Below are positions 48,801 through 62,019 of a stretch of DNA of 64,000 nucleotides, in pieces; positions within the stretch are counted from its first letter, which is position 1, and every line of letters starts with the position of its first letter. A model generated the notes under the pieces. It was not told the origin of the DNA. It ran no database searches and saw nothing but the letters and a program-made list of their open reading frames with translations. Source of the stretch: Callipepla californica brunnescens (taxonomy: Eukaryota > Chordata > Aves > Galliformes > Odontophoridae); contig JALIRH010000018.1 in assembly GCA_023055505.1 (NCBI GenBank), positions 13,741,646 to 13,805,645 on the forward strand. Direction: 5' to 3'. Both the position numbers and the translations under genes were made by a program.

Positions 48801-51800
48801 TGCCGCTCAGGGCTGCAGCAGCCAACGCCGACCGGGGCAGCCCAGAGCCTCCCATCCGTCAGGCTCCTGCCCTGCCCCACGGGGAAGGCCATCTCAGCCC
48901 CTCCTGCTCACCCAAGCCGGGTCCCCAGGCCACGGTGGAGCCATGGTGCTGTGGCTGAGGCAGCCCTGCTGACACAGCATTGCTCTTGCTTTGCAGCTCT
49001 ACCCTGGACATCTGGAGGTTGATGCTCCACCTGCCACATCCTGCGCTAATCGTGGAAGAACTGTACAGTGTTCTCCAGGACCAACAGCTGTGTGAGATCT
49101 TTAACATCAGCACAGCGGAGCTGGGCCTCCTTCATCTACCTGTGAGTTACCAGACAAGGCACCGTGCTCTCTTTCAGGGCTCTCTTGCCCCAGCTCCCTG
49201 CCTTCCCTGCCTTGCCCACCCCACCCAGACTGGAAATCGGGGCTTGGGCAGAGGCAGTCAGGACTATGGCAGGACCAGGGATGAAGCCGTGGCTCTGCAC
49301 AGGCTGAGCAGGCTGCAGGGTCGGGGAGGGGAAGTGCCCGTGGCCACCCAAGTCTGGTGCCATTTTTGTGTTAGATTCTGCCGGCCGCATGCTCCCAAAG
49401 CTGTGGCTGGTCAGAGGGCAGGAGAAGCAGGCCTGTGTAGTGCGAGGCATGGGGCACAGGGGGACCATCACGCTTTCCAAGGACACTGCTGCCCAGCTCC
49501 TGCCCTGAGCTGCCAGAGGAGCCAGGAGCTGCAGGTTGCACGGAGTCCTGCTGCCTCTGTCCGGCTCTCACCGCTGCCTTTGTTTCAGGTGATGCCCCCC
49601 ACCGAGGGAACCCTCAAAGATTTATGTAAGCCTGCAGCCCTCCAGAATATTCTGAAGACGGAAAGCCTGCCAATACTCTGGCTGGGGCTCAGAGGCCTTC
49701 TCCTGCTGTCGGAGAGACGTGAGACGGTGAGCAGGACCTAGTCAAATGAAGCCCTGTTGGCAGCCTGGTGCTGGGGTGGTGGGCATCCTTGTGCCGTGGC
49801 CTTGCCTGAGACTCAGGAGTTGGGCTGAAGGATGGGGCCAGGGTGGGCAGAGCCCTCTTGATGAAGAGAAAATTGCGTGTTTTGGACAGGCAAGAGAAAT
49901 ACGGGCCCTGCTGCCAACTATCATGGAGACCACGAGTACTGGCAACACAGACATCATTCTGGAGGCGCTGCGCATCTTCAAAAACGTGATGAGACACATG
50001 GGGATGAGAGAGGCCAGTTCCAGTGCTGTGACGGTGGCTGAGAAGATGCTGCCTCTTTTTAATCATGTAAGTCCGCTGTGGGAGGCCAAGCTCTGTGCAC
50101 ACTGCACAACGGGAGGGCCCTATCCTTTCTCTCTGGGCTCCTTTGGGCTCTTGTGGGATGTCTTCAGAGCCACGCAGCCCAGCCGGCCTCGTCCCTGGCA
50201 GCTTTGTCGCTGTCAGTGACGTGAGGCCCCTGTGTGGTGGCCCAGACTGAGGCCTGCGCAGAGCATCTTCTGCCAAGGCTTGCTCTCAAACCCACGAGCA
50301 CTCCCTTTACTTCCAGCACCAGGCGCTGTCTCCGGCTGTTGTAGCAGGGAGCTGGAGGCTGAGCGGGCAGCTTGTGCCCCAGAGGCACTGCTGAGGGCCA
50401 GGCCTGTCTCCTCCTTGGCCTGGAGCCTGGGGAGCTCTGCTTGGCCGTGGTGGGGCGGCTGCGGGAGCACTGGGAGGCACAGGCACCCCGTGCTGGAAAC
50501 CTGTTGCACTGCTTTGCACCACCGCACAGTGTCCTTGTGCAGAATGGGACCGATGCATCTCCCTCCACATCAGCCATGCCTTTGCTCATGCTCACCATGG
50601 GCAGCGAGAGTGCGGCGCTGAGGTCCTCCCATCCTTCTCCCTCAGGTGTCAAGTGAAGTGCGAGAGAGTTCCATCCGCCTCTTCCGAGATCTGATGGAGG
50701 CTGTGGTGTGGTGGCAGAAGGGAAGCATGAAGAAGAACGTGCGTGGGGGCCTGCTTCCTCTGCTGCTTCGGATGAGTGACGAGATCCCGAGTGTTGCACA
50801 GGTATGCATTTCAGACCTGATCAGGATGCAGGCAAGCGTGTGCCGAGCTCAGGGGTGGACTGGGAATGGAGGGCAAGGTCGGCAAGCATTCAGACTCTTG
50901 GGATGCGTGCCTGTGGTGCCAACTCCCAGCGTCTGTTCTCTGTAGGCCGCTGGGGAAACCCTAGTCACTTGTGGAAAGTTCCTGAGGTGGAAGAGGCTGA
51001 AGCGCGCGGCCCAGGAACAGAACACACTGAGTATCAGGGATTGCTTGGTAAGGACAACCCCAGAGCCACAGCCCCCCTGCTTGTGGGAAGGGGATGCTGG
51101 CAGGAGGGGTGGGTGACCCCAGCAGCTGAGGAGGGTCTGCAAGCCCCATGCCTTTGTGCTCTTCTCCAGCTGTGCGAAAACCAGAAGAGAGCGGTAGGAT
51201 ACCTGCGGCAGAGCCTGCCTCACCTGAAGGATCCTCAGGCCTCTGTGCGATTTCAGGCTGTCAGATTCATCTGTGAGTGCAGCCCCTGAGTCCCCTCTTC
51301 GGGCCCTGCCCTGGCAGCAAGGTGCAGCCCTGCACCCCCCAGGCACACCCTGCCCGTGCTGGTAGCCCCGATGGGCGCCTTGATCAGGTCCCCCCTCAGG
51401 CATCGTACCTGCCTGGGGCACAGCAGGGGAAGCAGCTGGGCTGGCCGGGCTGCAGCCTGTGCTGCTGGGAGCGTGCTGGGGAATGGGGGTCTGACGGGAG
51501 CTCTCTACCTAGGGCTTGCTGTGCGCCGCTCCAGAGTTGATAGTGAGGAACTGTGCGATGAATTCCAAAGTGGTGAGTGATGGCGTGCTGGGACCGGGGG
51601 CAGGGGGCAGAGCCTGGGCAGTGTGCAGCCAGGCCTTGTCAGGCTGCAAGGAAATGATACACGGGCAGGAGGACATTCCTGGGGCAGCTGGGGCGACCTT
51701 GAGCAACGGCTTCAGCTGATCCCTCGGTCACTCTCAATCCGCCTGTCCAGGAAAAGCAGTGTGGGGCTGGCATAGCCCGGAGGGGATGGTGGCAGGTCTC

Positions 51801-51977
51801 TGCAGGTCAGTGGGTTTCACCTCTGCTCTGCTTCCCTCTGTTGCAGCCCTTCAGCCTTCGGAAGGTGATGACCATCTGGGAGTTCGCTCTCTGGCAACCG
51901 CGACAATCCTGATGATGAAACCTAAAAAGCCTCCAGCGATAAAAAAGGAATGGAGCCTGGAGGAAATTATCATCTAG
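45849..51977 (+). CDS. MROH-family HEAT-repeat protein, copy 5
   Basis: Same exon structure, with the first coding exon 45849-45966 and the last 51847-51977. No coding difference from copies 1-3 was seen. Intron 2 carries A at 46374, shared only with copy 6, and intron 4 carries A at 47055. The 3' flank is the common form, with ATTAAA and no AATAAA. Confidence 0.84.
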
Positions 51978-52110
51978 AACCGTGAAACCACGTGCACTGG
52001 AAGCGGGGGTTGGGGGAGCGTGTGTGGGGGAAGGGTACGGAGACAATGGATGTTAAAAAAAAAAGAAAGAAATAATAATTAAAAAAAATTATAAAAAAAA
52101 AAGAAAAGAA
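51978..52110 (+). promoter_or_regulatory. MROH 3' flank with ATTAAA (copy 5)
   Basis: Common form: G-rich run then A-rich tract with ATTAAA, no AATAAA. Confidence 0.5.
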
Positions 52111-53282
52111 TTTGTGGAGGAACCGTAACTTCTTTACTAAATCTAACAAAACCGAGGAATCGAGGGAAACAAATGTTTCCAAATCAAATCTTAGATCTTA
52201 CCTTAGAAAAACTGCAGGAGAAGCACACATACTGTCACTCTGCGGCAGCCCAGAGAGCGCACCGAGAGAGAGAGGCTGGAGTCCGGTCCTGAGCTCCACC
52301 CCTCTTCCACTCCCCGCCACAGCATTGACTCTTGAACTCCCAGCTCGACGTTCTGAAGTGCCATACCGGCATCAAAGCACAACAACCTTGGATCGAAGGG
52401 CAAAGTTTGATCATCACCAGACCTAAATAGCATGACCAGGTTGCTAGCAAGAACTTCGAGAACAAGAGAATTCCCAAGAGCAGACTTTGAAAACAACGTC
52501 TTCCTAAAGCATGGTGATCTGTCATCAGAACCACTACTTTCCTCTCCCCTTTGTGCTGCCATGAAGGGACGGGAACCCAGCTTGATGCAAGCTAATGTTC
52601 GTTTTTTGAGCAACAACTTCAATCTTTTATACACAGAAAGGCAACGCGTGTTCAGATCTGATTGGGCGAAGGTTGCATTCCTTAAGGTTAAACATCATCA
52701 CAATACAAGGCACTCCTGGTCCTCTAAATGAGCAGTTCCCTATCACCTTCTGTTACAGTGTCCTGTTTCTTTTCACTCCTCAAACACGGTTATCTTGACC
52801 TTGTCAGCTTACCTTTACACAGCCTCCATCCAAGGCTTGTGGTCAAATTCCTGCTTAGCTAGCAGTTCTGTCCGGCTCGCACTCTTGCCATTGCCCACAT
52901 CTCCCCCTTTCTGTTGCGCTATGAATATTTTCTTTGTAGCGCTGTCAATCATGTTTTGCACACATTGGAAAATACAAGGAAGTAACAGCAAAAGCGTTAC
53001 AATGGTCATCACAATATAGCACATCATTTTTGAGGTGCTGCGAAGCCATCCGTTGAGACCCCATCCCAAGAACAAGTTGTCCAACCAGTGCCAATCCCTT
53101 TGTTCCTGCAACCTGGATGAGCTGTGCTGTTGAGGGGGATGTTTGGATCTGGAAGACAGGATGTCTCAGGAGCAAAGGCAAGCAAACTATGCATTCAGTG
53201 CAACACAGAGGATTAGAGTTTTAGTCAGCATACACTCACACACACAGACATCTATTTTAGCTAAGTGTAAGCCATACGTCGA
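52111..53282 (-). mobile_element. ERV remnant (unit 6)
   Basis: Envelope tail at 53111-52815. A private T at 53123 lies just upstream of the tail. Confidence 0.6.
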
Positions 53283-53286
53283 GCCG

Positions 53287-55299
53287 TAAGTCGAGCTGGA
53301 GGGGAAGAAGGCCAGTGTGGATGAACTGGGAACTTCTGTTGAGACTCTGGGAGAAAAAGAGAGTCTATGTCCTCTGGAAGACGGGACAGGCTACTTGGGG
53401 AGACTACAGAGAACTTGCCAAGATTTGCAGGCAGGAAGTTAGAATTGCAAGAGCCCAGCTTGAACTTAGACTGGGTACTGCAGTAAAGGAGAGCAAAAAA
53501 TCCTCGTACAGATATACTAAGAGTAAAAGAAGAACTAAGGAGAATTTCCTTACTTTACTTGATGCAGCCGGGAATGTAACCACGGAGGATAAGGAAAAGG
53601 CTGCGGTTCTCAATGCCTTCTTCACATCTGTCTTTAACAGATCAGTTATCAACTGGGAACTTTTTGCCCTGACCTGAAAGTTTGGGACAAAGGGCATCAT
53701 ACACCCCCTGTGATCCCAGCAGAGACAGTCAGAGACCTGCTCCTCCATCTCAACTGCCACAAGTCCATGGGACCAGATGGGATCCACCCAAGGGTGCTGA
53801 GGGAGCTGGCAGAGGTGATTGCCAAGCCGCTTTCTGCCCTCTATCAGCATTCCTGGTCATCTGGAGAGGTCCCACAAGATTGGAAGCTTGCCGACGTGAC
53901 TCCCATCTACAAGAAAGGCCGTAAGGAAGATCCGGGGAACTACAGGCCTGTCAGCCTGACCTCGGTATCAGGGAAAGTTATGGAGCGGTTGATCTTGAGG
54001 GAGATCACACGGCACATGCATGGCAACCAGGGGATCAGACCTAGCCAGCACGGGTTCACAAAGAGCAGGTCGTGCTTGTCCAACCTCATCTCCTTCTACG
54101 ACTGGTTGACCAGGCTGGTAGATGAGGGAAAGGCTGTTGATGCAGTCTACCTGGACTTCAGCAAAGCCTTTGGCATGGTCTCCCACAGTATTCTCCTGGG
54201 GAAACTGGCAGCCCGTGGTGTGGACAGGCTCACTCTTCTTTGGGTTGAGAATTGGCTCGATGGCCGTGCCCAGCGGGTAGTGGTTAATGGAGTTAAGTCC
54301 AGCTGGCGTCCCATTTTACGAGTAGTGTCCCCCAAGGGTCGGTATTGGGGCTCATCTTGTTTAATATCTTTATTGATGACCTAGACGAGGGGATTGAGTG
54401 TACCCTCAGTAAGTTTGCGGATGACACCAAGTTGGGAGGATGTGTCGATCTGCCTGAGGGCAGGGAGGCCCTTCAGCGGGATCTGGATAGGCTCAACAGC
54501 TGGGCTGAGGTCAATGGGATGAGGTTTAATAAGGCCGAGTGCCGGGTCCTGCACTTTGGCCACGGTAACCCCATGCAATGCTATAGGCTTGGGGCAGAAT
54601 GGCTTGAAGACTGTATGGAGGAAAAGGACCTGTGGGGTGCTGGTTGATGCTCGGCTCAACATGAGCCGGCAGTGTGCCCAGGTGGCCAAGAAGGCCAATG
54701 GCATCCTGGCCTGTATTAGGAATAGTGTGGCCAGCAGGAGCAGGGAGGTGATCATCCCCCTGTACTCAGCTCTGGTGCGGCCGCACCTCGAGTACTGTGT
54801 TCAGTTTTGGGCCCCTTACTACAAGAAAGACATCGAGGCCCTGGAGCGTGTTCAGAGAAGGGTAACAAAACTGGTGAGGGGTCTGGAGCACAAGTCTTAC
54901 GAGGAGCAGCTGAGGGAGCTGGGATTGTTTAGTCTGGAGAAAAGGAGGCTCAGAGAAGACCTCATTGCACTCTACCACTTCCTGAAGGGGAAGCTATGGT
55001 GAGGAGGGTGTCGGCCTCTTCTCCCAGAAAACTAAAGACAGGACAAGAGGGAATGGCCACAAGTTGAGCCGGGGAAGATTTAGATTAGATTTGAGGAAAA
55101 ATTTTTTCTCTGAGAGAGTGGTCAGGCACTGGAATGGCCTGCCTAGGGAGGTGGTTGAGGCACCGTCCCTAGCGCTGTTCAAGAAGCGTTTAGATGAGGT
55201 GCTAAGGGATTTGATTTAGTAGCTTGGTGGGTAGGGATGGTGGTGGGTGGATGGTTGGACTAGATGACCTTGTAGGTCCTTTCTAATGTATCTAATGTT
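53287..55299 (+). mobile_element. CR1 LINE fragment (unit 6)
   Basis: Same lesions; carries T at 54966. Confidence 0.88.
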
Positions 55300-55757
55300 T
55301 ATTTTCTAACAGATGACCCTTTGGCTGAAGTGGCATAAAAGGACAAATGTGCACTTGACTGTGTGGTAGCAGTCCAAGGAAATCATCTGTACAAGCCTTG
55401 TTGAATCAGCTTATGTTTCTAAACAGGCCACGTGTCCCTTCCACTGACAGGATTTATCTCAAGCAAACTGAGGGCAGTACTCCGCTGGAGGAGTTTCTCC
55501 TGAGCCATTTGAAGATGGAACCCAGAACCAACCCCGCCCGGGCCGGGCAGCGTGTCATAGCGGGGCCCACTGTCACTCATCCCAAGACACCCATTGATAG
55601 CTGGTGCCGACACGGAGACCACTCAGTGTCCGGCAGGACAGCGAAGGGACAGGGCAGGAGTGTGCGGGTCTGGCGACGAGCCCCCGAGCGCAGCCCACCC
55701 ACGTCATTTATGTCTAGCCCCGGCAGCTCAGCGGCTGCCCCCTCCTCATCCTGCAGG
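55300..55757 (+). promoter_or_regulatory. MROH 5' flank (copy 6)
   Basis: Same layout: TATA-like box at 55334-55342, alternative ATG at 55515. Confidence 0.4.
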
Positions 55758-58700
55758 ATGGAGGAGGAAGCCTCAAGCCGCCCCAGTGTGGCCTGGGAGG
55801 AGAGTGGGTCTTCCCGGAGCAGAACGCCTCCACCGGAGCCCAGTGAGGAGACCAAGGTGCAGGTGCTGAGTGACGGTGAGTCAGGGTCCCCAGCATGGCG
55901 GGCAGGGCTGGGGCAGCCAGTGCCCCCTGCTCGACACCAGGGCCCCTTGTCCTCACAGCCACGGGCACACTGTGCCAGGGCACACGGCTGGACAGGGCAG
56001 AGCTCCTTCCTCTGCTCGCGCCTGCCTTCGGCCCCTCTACAGCGCTGCTCACTCTCCTCCCTGCTTAGATGCTGACTGGCTGCCCGTGTACAAAGAGGAA
56101 AAGGAGGCTGTCGATTGCATCAAGGCCTACACTTCTCACGTACACAGGAAAAAGGTAACTGCACGAGTCTCCAGCTCCACTGTGCCGGCATCTCCGGATT
56201 GTCCCTCCGGCTCTGCCGTCAGGCTGCAGGAGGGCTGCTGGCTGTGCAGAGCTGCTGCCCTCCAGGCATCCCGCACTGCTTCACACCCCAGAACGCTTGG
56301 TCTCCCTGGCCGTGGCTTTCCCCACTCACACTCCTTCGTATCTCTGCGTGCCCGCCAGGATCTGGCTCAGAAGATTCAGTTCCTGAACAGCATCCTCACA
56401 CTCTGCTACACTGCTGCCATTATGAGCTTGATGAAGGGCCTGGATGTCTTCTGCTCCACACACAGTCTGGCAGAGCATATCGAGGTGAGGGGACGTGGCC
56501 CCTGTGTTGTGTATCTCTACCCTGGGAGGACAGGGCTGGGGCAGGGGGAGGCAGGGAAATCATGCACAGGCACCGAGGTTCCCCAGGCGGGACTCCCAGG
56601 TGTTGCTGAGTGCTCAGCAGTGGGGGTGTACGACAGCATCTGTGTGCCAGTGCTGGTTAAGGGGCACTGGAGCTTCTCAGGCCCTGCCAGCCAGTGCTAG
56701 GCGCGCTGGTGCTGGGCGCTGGTGGCTGCCAGGTGCCATCCCAGTTGTGCTTTGCAGGTTATACTGCTCGAGGAGCCCACAGAGCGGCTGAGCACGTATC
56801 TGAAATTCCTGAGCATGAATGCCATTGCTGCCTTGAGGTAAGCTGCCCAGCCCCCGGTTTGGCCAGCATATCCCCAGGCCGTGATCCCGGTGGCCCTGAC
56901 CCTAGCAGGGAGGCATCCCACATTTCAGATCCGATGGCCTCAGCTCTCCCCTACTCCAGCCCCATGGAGGAGAAGGCACCTCCTGGCAGGGCTACCCACC
57001 TCTCCCAGGGAGTCCTGCCCAGGGGAGGACTTCTTCTACCCCAGCCTCAGCATCGAGGCACCGCTCCTAGCATCGAGGTCTCTCTATTTGCAGCAAAATG
57101 AAGGCCATTACCAAGGATGAAATATCACGTCTCCTACGCACGTGCTTTGAAGTCGTCTTCTACCTTCCTCCGGAAGAGGAATTGAGCGTTTTCCTCTACG
57201 ACCATGTACGTAGTGGGTGAACTACTGCAGACCTTAGGTCTCCGGGCTGCCCCCTTGGATTACTTGTGTCCAGAGATTAACAAGGATCCTAGTGGGGCAG
57301 GATTCGCTTCCCTTCACCCCTACTCTTGCCGTGGGCCAGGCAACCCCCCGTGCTTGCAGCCTGCTCTGCACACTGCAGCTCTGCAGCCCTGGGCCCTCCC
57401 CCAGACTGTGCATAGATCTGCAGGTGTTTTTCCTCTACACTGAGAGCGGTTCGCGGCGGCCCCGTGGGGGTGAGAGGGACCTCTGAGAGACCTCCATTTG
57501 CTACTGTCTTCCTTGCAGACCCTGCATGCTATGGACGAGATGCTGCAGATAGTGGTGGACAACTATCCCACCCCCAGCGTCACTGAGGAGCTGCACGGCA
57601 TCTTGGAGGTCTGTCTGTTGCAGAGCTCTGTTCCCAGAGGTCTCTCTGATAGAATTTGTTGTGCCCTCTTCACGGGAACGGCACTGGGAGCAGCTGGAGT
57701 GGCCATCAGCAGCTCCCAGGCAAACCAGAAGCTCTTCTCCTCACAGGTGCTGCTGCCTTTCACCAGCTCCGTGACCAAAGTTGTGCATGACAGGGCAATG
57801 GTACGGATGTGGAGGCTGTGTGGTTTCCTGGACAGCAGTCACTGGGGGAAGGTAAGGAGCCAGGACCTTTCCAGCCAGCCTATCTCCCCCTCCCTGCGTC
57901 CCAGAGCAGCCTACAGCTCAGGGGTACCTGAGAGATGAGCTTGGCTACAGCTGGGAGCCCAAAAGGAGGGTCTTCACCTTTCCTTTTCCTCCAGTCTTGC
58001 ACCCTAGGCCATGTTGTCTCTCTCAGTTTGACATGTTTTCACTCCCTTCCTTCTTTTCTTCCTACACAGTCACTTGCAGAAAGACTTCTCCCTTCTCGGA
58101 GGACAGATTTCGTCCTTCGGACTCTTGAGACGACCATTCAAGACAGCAGCACTGAGGACAAGGAGAGATCCAAGATTATACTGGATGCAGTTCTGACAGA
58201 GCCTGGCATCTGGCTGATGGATGTAAGCACTATGAGGCTGTATCAGCGTGCCTTTCCCTGCCCTGCCCTGCCCTGCCCTGCCCTCCACAGCTCGTGGGCG
58301 TCCAAAGCCATTTTAAGCCAGGAAAGAGCAGTGGGAAGGACAGCAGTATCAGTGGCAGCAGGGCAAATGTCTGCAGTACAGCAACAGCAGCAATCTCCCT
58401 GTCTCTTCCAACCAGGTTCCACAGATTCTGGGGTTCGTCCACAGAAACCTGGGAAGCATCAGCACATCGCACCAGCACATCCTCTTCTCGGTGGTTGATG
58501 TGCTCATCAACGAGTTTCGCGGGGATGCGCTGATGAGCGTGTTGACTCAACTTCCACAGAGTGACAGGTACCAGCCCCGACAGCCCCACACATTGATTCC
58601 AAGGGAAGAGTAGGGCCTGGGAGATGCTCTGGCTGCCAGAGCCAAGGAAAGCTGCAGCACATCATCGAGGAGCAGGCCTTCCTTCCCACCGTGCCTTTCA

Positions 58701-61700
58701 GTGCCGGTGTGCCGCTCAGGGCTGCAGCAGCCAACGCCGACCGGGGCAGCCCAGAGCCTCCCATCCGTCAGGCTCCTGCCCTGCCCCACGGGGAAGGCCA
58801 TCTCAGCCCCTCCTGCTCACCCAAGCCGGGTCCCCAGGCCACGGTGGAGCCATGGTGCTGTGGCTGAGGCAGCCCTGCTGACACAGCATTGCTCTTGCTT
58901 TGCAGCTCTACCCTGGACATCTGGAGGTTGATGCTCCACCTGCCACATCCTGCGCTAATCGTGGAAGAACTGTACAGTGTTCTCCAGGACCAACAGCTGT
59001 GTGAGATCTTTAACATCAGCACAGCGGAGCTGGGCCTCCTTCATCTACCTGTGAGTTACCAGACAAGGCACCGTGCTCTCTTTCAGGGCTCTCTTGCCCC
59101 AGCTCCCTGCCTTCCCTGCCTTGCCCACCCCACCCAGACTGGAAATCGGGGCTTGGGCAGAGGCAGTCAGGACTATGGCAGGACCAGGGATGAAGCCGTG
59201 GCTCTGCACAGGCTGAGCAGGCTGCAGGGTCGGGGAGGGGAAGTGCCCGTGGCCACCCAAGTCTGGTGCCATTTTTGTGTTAGATTCTGCCGGCCGCATG
59301 CTCCCAAAGCTGTGGCTGGTCAGAGGGCAGGAGAAGCAGGCCTGTGTAGTGCGAGGCATGGGGCACAGGGGGACCATCACGCTTTCCAAGGACACTGCTG
59401 CCCAGCTCCTGCCCTGAGCTGCCAGAGGAGCCAGGAGCTGCAGGTTGCACGGAGTCCTGCTGCCTCTGTCCGGCTCTCACCGCTGCCTTTGTTTCAGGTG
59501 ATGCCCCCCACCGAGGGAACCCTCAAAGATTTATGTAAGCCTGCAGCCCTCCAGAATATTCTGAAGACGGAAAGCCTGCCAATACTCTGGCTGGGGCTCA
59601 GAGGCCTTCTCCTGCTGTCGGAGAGACGTGAGACGGTGAGCAGGACCTAGTCAAATGAAGCCCTGTTGGCAGCCTGGTGCTGGGGTGGTGGGCATCCTTG
59701 TGCCGTGGCCTTGCCTGAGACTCAGGAGTTGGGCTGAAGGATGGGGCCAGGGTGGGCAGAGCCCTCTTGATGAAGAGAAAATTGCGTGTTTTGGACAGGC
59801 AAGAGAAATACGGGCCCTGCTGCCAACTATCATGGAGACCACGAGTACTGGCAACACAGACATCATTCTGGAGGCGCTGCGCATCTTCAAAAACGTGATG
59901 AGACACATGGGGATGAGAGAGGCCAGTTCCAGTGCTGTGACGGTGGCTGAGAAGATGCTGCCTCTTTTTAATCATGTAAGTCCGCTGTGGGAGGCCAAGC
60001 TCTGTGCACACTGCACAACGGGAGGGCCCTATCCTTTCTCTCTGGGCTCCTTTGGGCTCTTGTGGGATGTCTTCAGAGCCACGCAGCCCAGCCGGCCTCG
60101 TCCCTGGCAGCTTTGTCGCTGTCAGTGACGTGAGGCCCCTGTGTGGTGGCCCAGACTGAGGCCTGCGCAGAGCATCTTCTGCCAAGGCTTGCTCTCAAAC
60201 CCACGAGCACTCCCTTTACTTCCAGCACCAGGCGCTGTCTCCGGCTGTTGTAGCAGGGAGCTGGAGGCTGAGCGGGCAGCTTGTGCCCCAGAGGCACTGC
60301 TGAGGGCCAGGCCTGTCTCCTCCTTGGCCTGGAGCCTGGGGAGCTCTGCTTGGCCGTGGTGGGGCGGCTGCGGGAGCACTGGGAGGCACAGGCACCCCGT
60401 GCTGGAAACCTGTTGCACTGCTTTGCACCACCGCACAGTGTCCTTGTGCAGAATGGGACCGATGCATCTCCCTCCACATCAGCCATGCCTTTGCTCATGC
60501 TCACCATGGGCAGCGAGAGTGCGGCGCTGAGGTCCTCCCATCCTTCTCCCTCAGGTGTCAAGTGAAGTGCGAGAGAGTTCCATCCGCCTCTTCCGAGATC
60601 TGATGGAGGCTGTGGTGTGGTGGCAGAAGGGAAGCATGAAGAAGAACGTGCGTGGGGGCCTGCTTCCTCTGCTGCTTCGGATGAGTGACGAGATCCCGAG
60701 TGTTGCACAGGTATGCATTTCAGACCTGATCAGGATGCAGGCAAGCGTGTGCCGAGCTCAGGGGTGGACTGGGAATGGAGGGCAAGGTCGGCAAGCATTC
60801 AGACTCTTGGGATGCGTGCCTGTGGTGCCAACTCCCAGCGTCTGTTCTCTGTAGGCCGCTGGGGAAACCCTAGTCACTTGTGGAAAGTTCCTGAGGTGGA
60901 AGAGGCTGAAGCGCGCGGCCCAGGAACAGAACACACTGAGTATCAGGGATTGCTTGGTAAGGACAACCCCAGAGCCACAGCCCCCCTGCTTGTGGGAAGG
61001 GGATGCTGGCAGGAGGGGTGGGTGACCCCAGCAGCTGAGGAGGGTCTGCAAGCCCCATGCCTTTGTGCTCTTCTCCAGCTGTGCGAAAACCAGAAGAGAG
61101 CGGTAGGATACCTGCGGCAGAGCCTGCCTCACCTGAAGGATCCTCAGGCCTCTGTGCGATTTCAGGCTGTCAGATTCATCTGTGAGTGCAGCCCCTGAGT
61201 CCCCTCTTCGGGCCCTGCCCTGGCAGCAAGGTGCAGCCCTGCACCCCCCAGGCACACCCTGCCCGTGCTGGTAGCCCCGATGGGCGCCTTGATCAGGTCC
61301 CCCCTCAGGCATCGTACCTGCCTGGGGCACAGCAGGGGAAGCAGCTGGGCTGGCCGGGCTGCAGCCTGTGCTGCTGGGAGCGTGCTGGGGAATGGGGGTC
61401 TGACGGGAGCTCTCTACCTAGGGCTTGCTGTGCGCCGCTCCAGAGTTGATAGTGAGGAACTGTGCGATGAATTCCAAAGTGGTGAGTGATGGCGTGCTGG
61501 GACCGGGGGCAGGGGGCAGAGCCTGGGCAGTGTGCAGCCAGGCCTTGTCAGGCTGCAAGGAAATGATACACGGGCAGGAGGACATTCCTGGGGCAGCTGG
61601 GGCGACCTTGAGCAACGGCTTCAGCTGATCCCTCGGTCACTCTCAATCCGCCTGTCCAGGAAAAGCAGTGTGGGGCTGGCATAGCCCGGAGGGGATGGTG

Positions 61701-61886
61701 GCAGGTCTCTGCAGGTCAGTGGGTTTCACCTCTGCTCTGCTTCCCTCTGTTGCAGCCCTTCAGCCTTCGGAAGGTGATGACCATCTGGGAGTTCGCTCTC
61801 TGGCAACCGCGACAATCCTGATGATGAAACCTAAAAAGCCTCCAGCGATAAAAAAGGAATGGAGCCTGGAGGAAATTATCATCTAG
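55758..61886 (+). CDS. MROH-family HEAT-repeat protein, copy 6
   Basis: Same exon structure, with the first coding exon 55758-55875 and the last 61756-61886. One missense change: A at 56804 turns an AGA codon into AAA in exon 4 (Arg126Lys, conservative). All splice sites are intact. This is the last complete gene in the window; its downstream ERV and partial CR1 run to the right edge. Confidence 0.84.
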
Positions 61887-62019
61887 AACCGTGAAACCAC
61901 GTGCACTGGAAGCGGGGGTTGGGGGAGCGTGTGTGGGGGAAGGGTACGGAGACAATGGATGTTAAAAAAAAAAGAAAGAAATAATAATTAAAAAAAATTA
62001 TAAAAAAAAAAGAAAAGAA
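61887..62019 (+). promoter_or_regulatory. MROH 3' flank with ATTAAA (copy 6)
   Basis: Common form: G-rich run then A-rich tract with ATTAAA, no AATAAA. Confidence 0.5.

Larger units (their letters stand above)
39639..49547 (+). repeat. Array unit 5 (9,909 bp)
   Basis: Contains the 3' half of divergent gene copy 4, with private intron changes at 40275, 40308 and 41834. It has the short A-tract, A at 45057, A at 46374 (shared only with unit 6) and A at 47055. This combination is not found in units 1-4. Confidence 0.95.
49548..59456 (+). repeat. Array unit 6 (9,909 bp)
   Basis: Shares A at 56283 with unit 5 but has T at 54966, where unit 5 has A. Private changes are T at 53123 in the ERV remnant and A at 56804, a missense change in exon 4 of gene copy 6. 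Confidence 0.95.
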
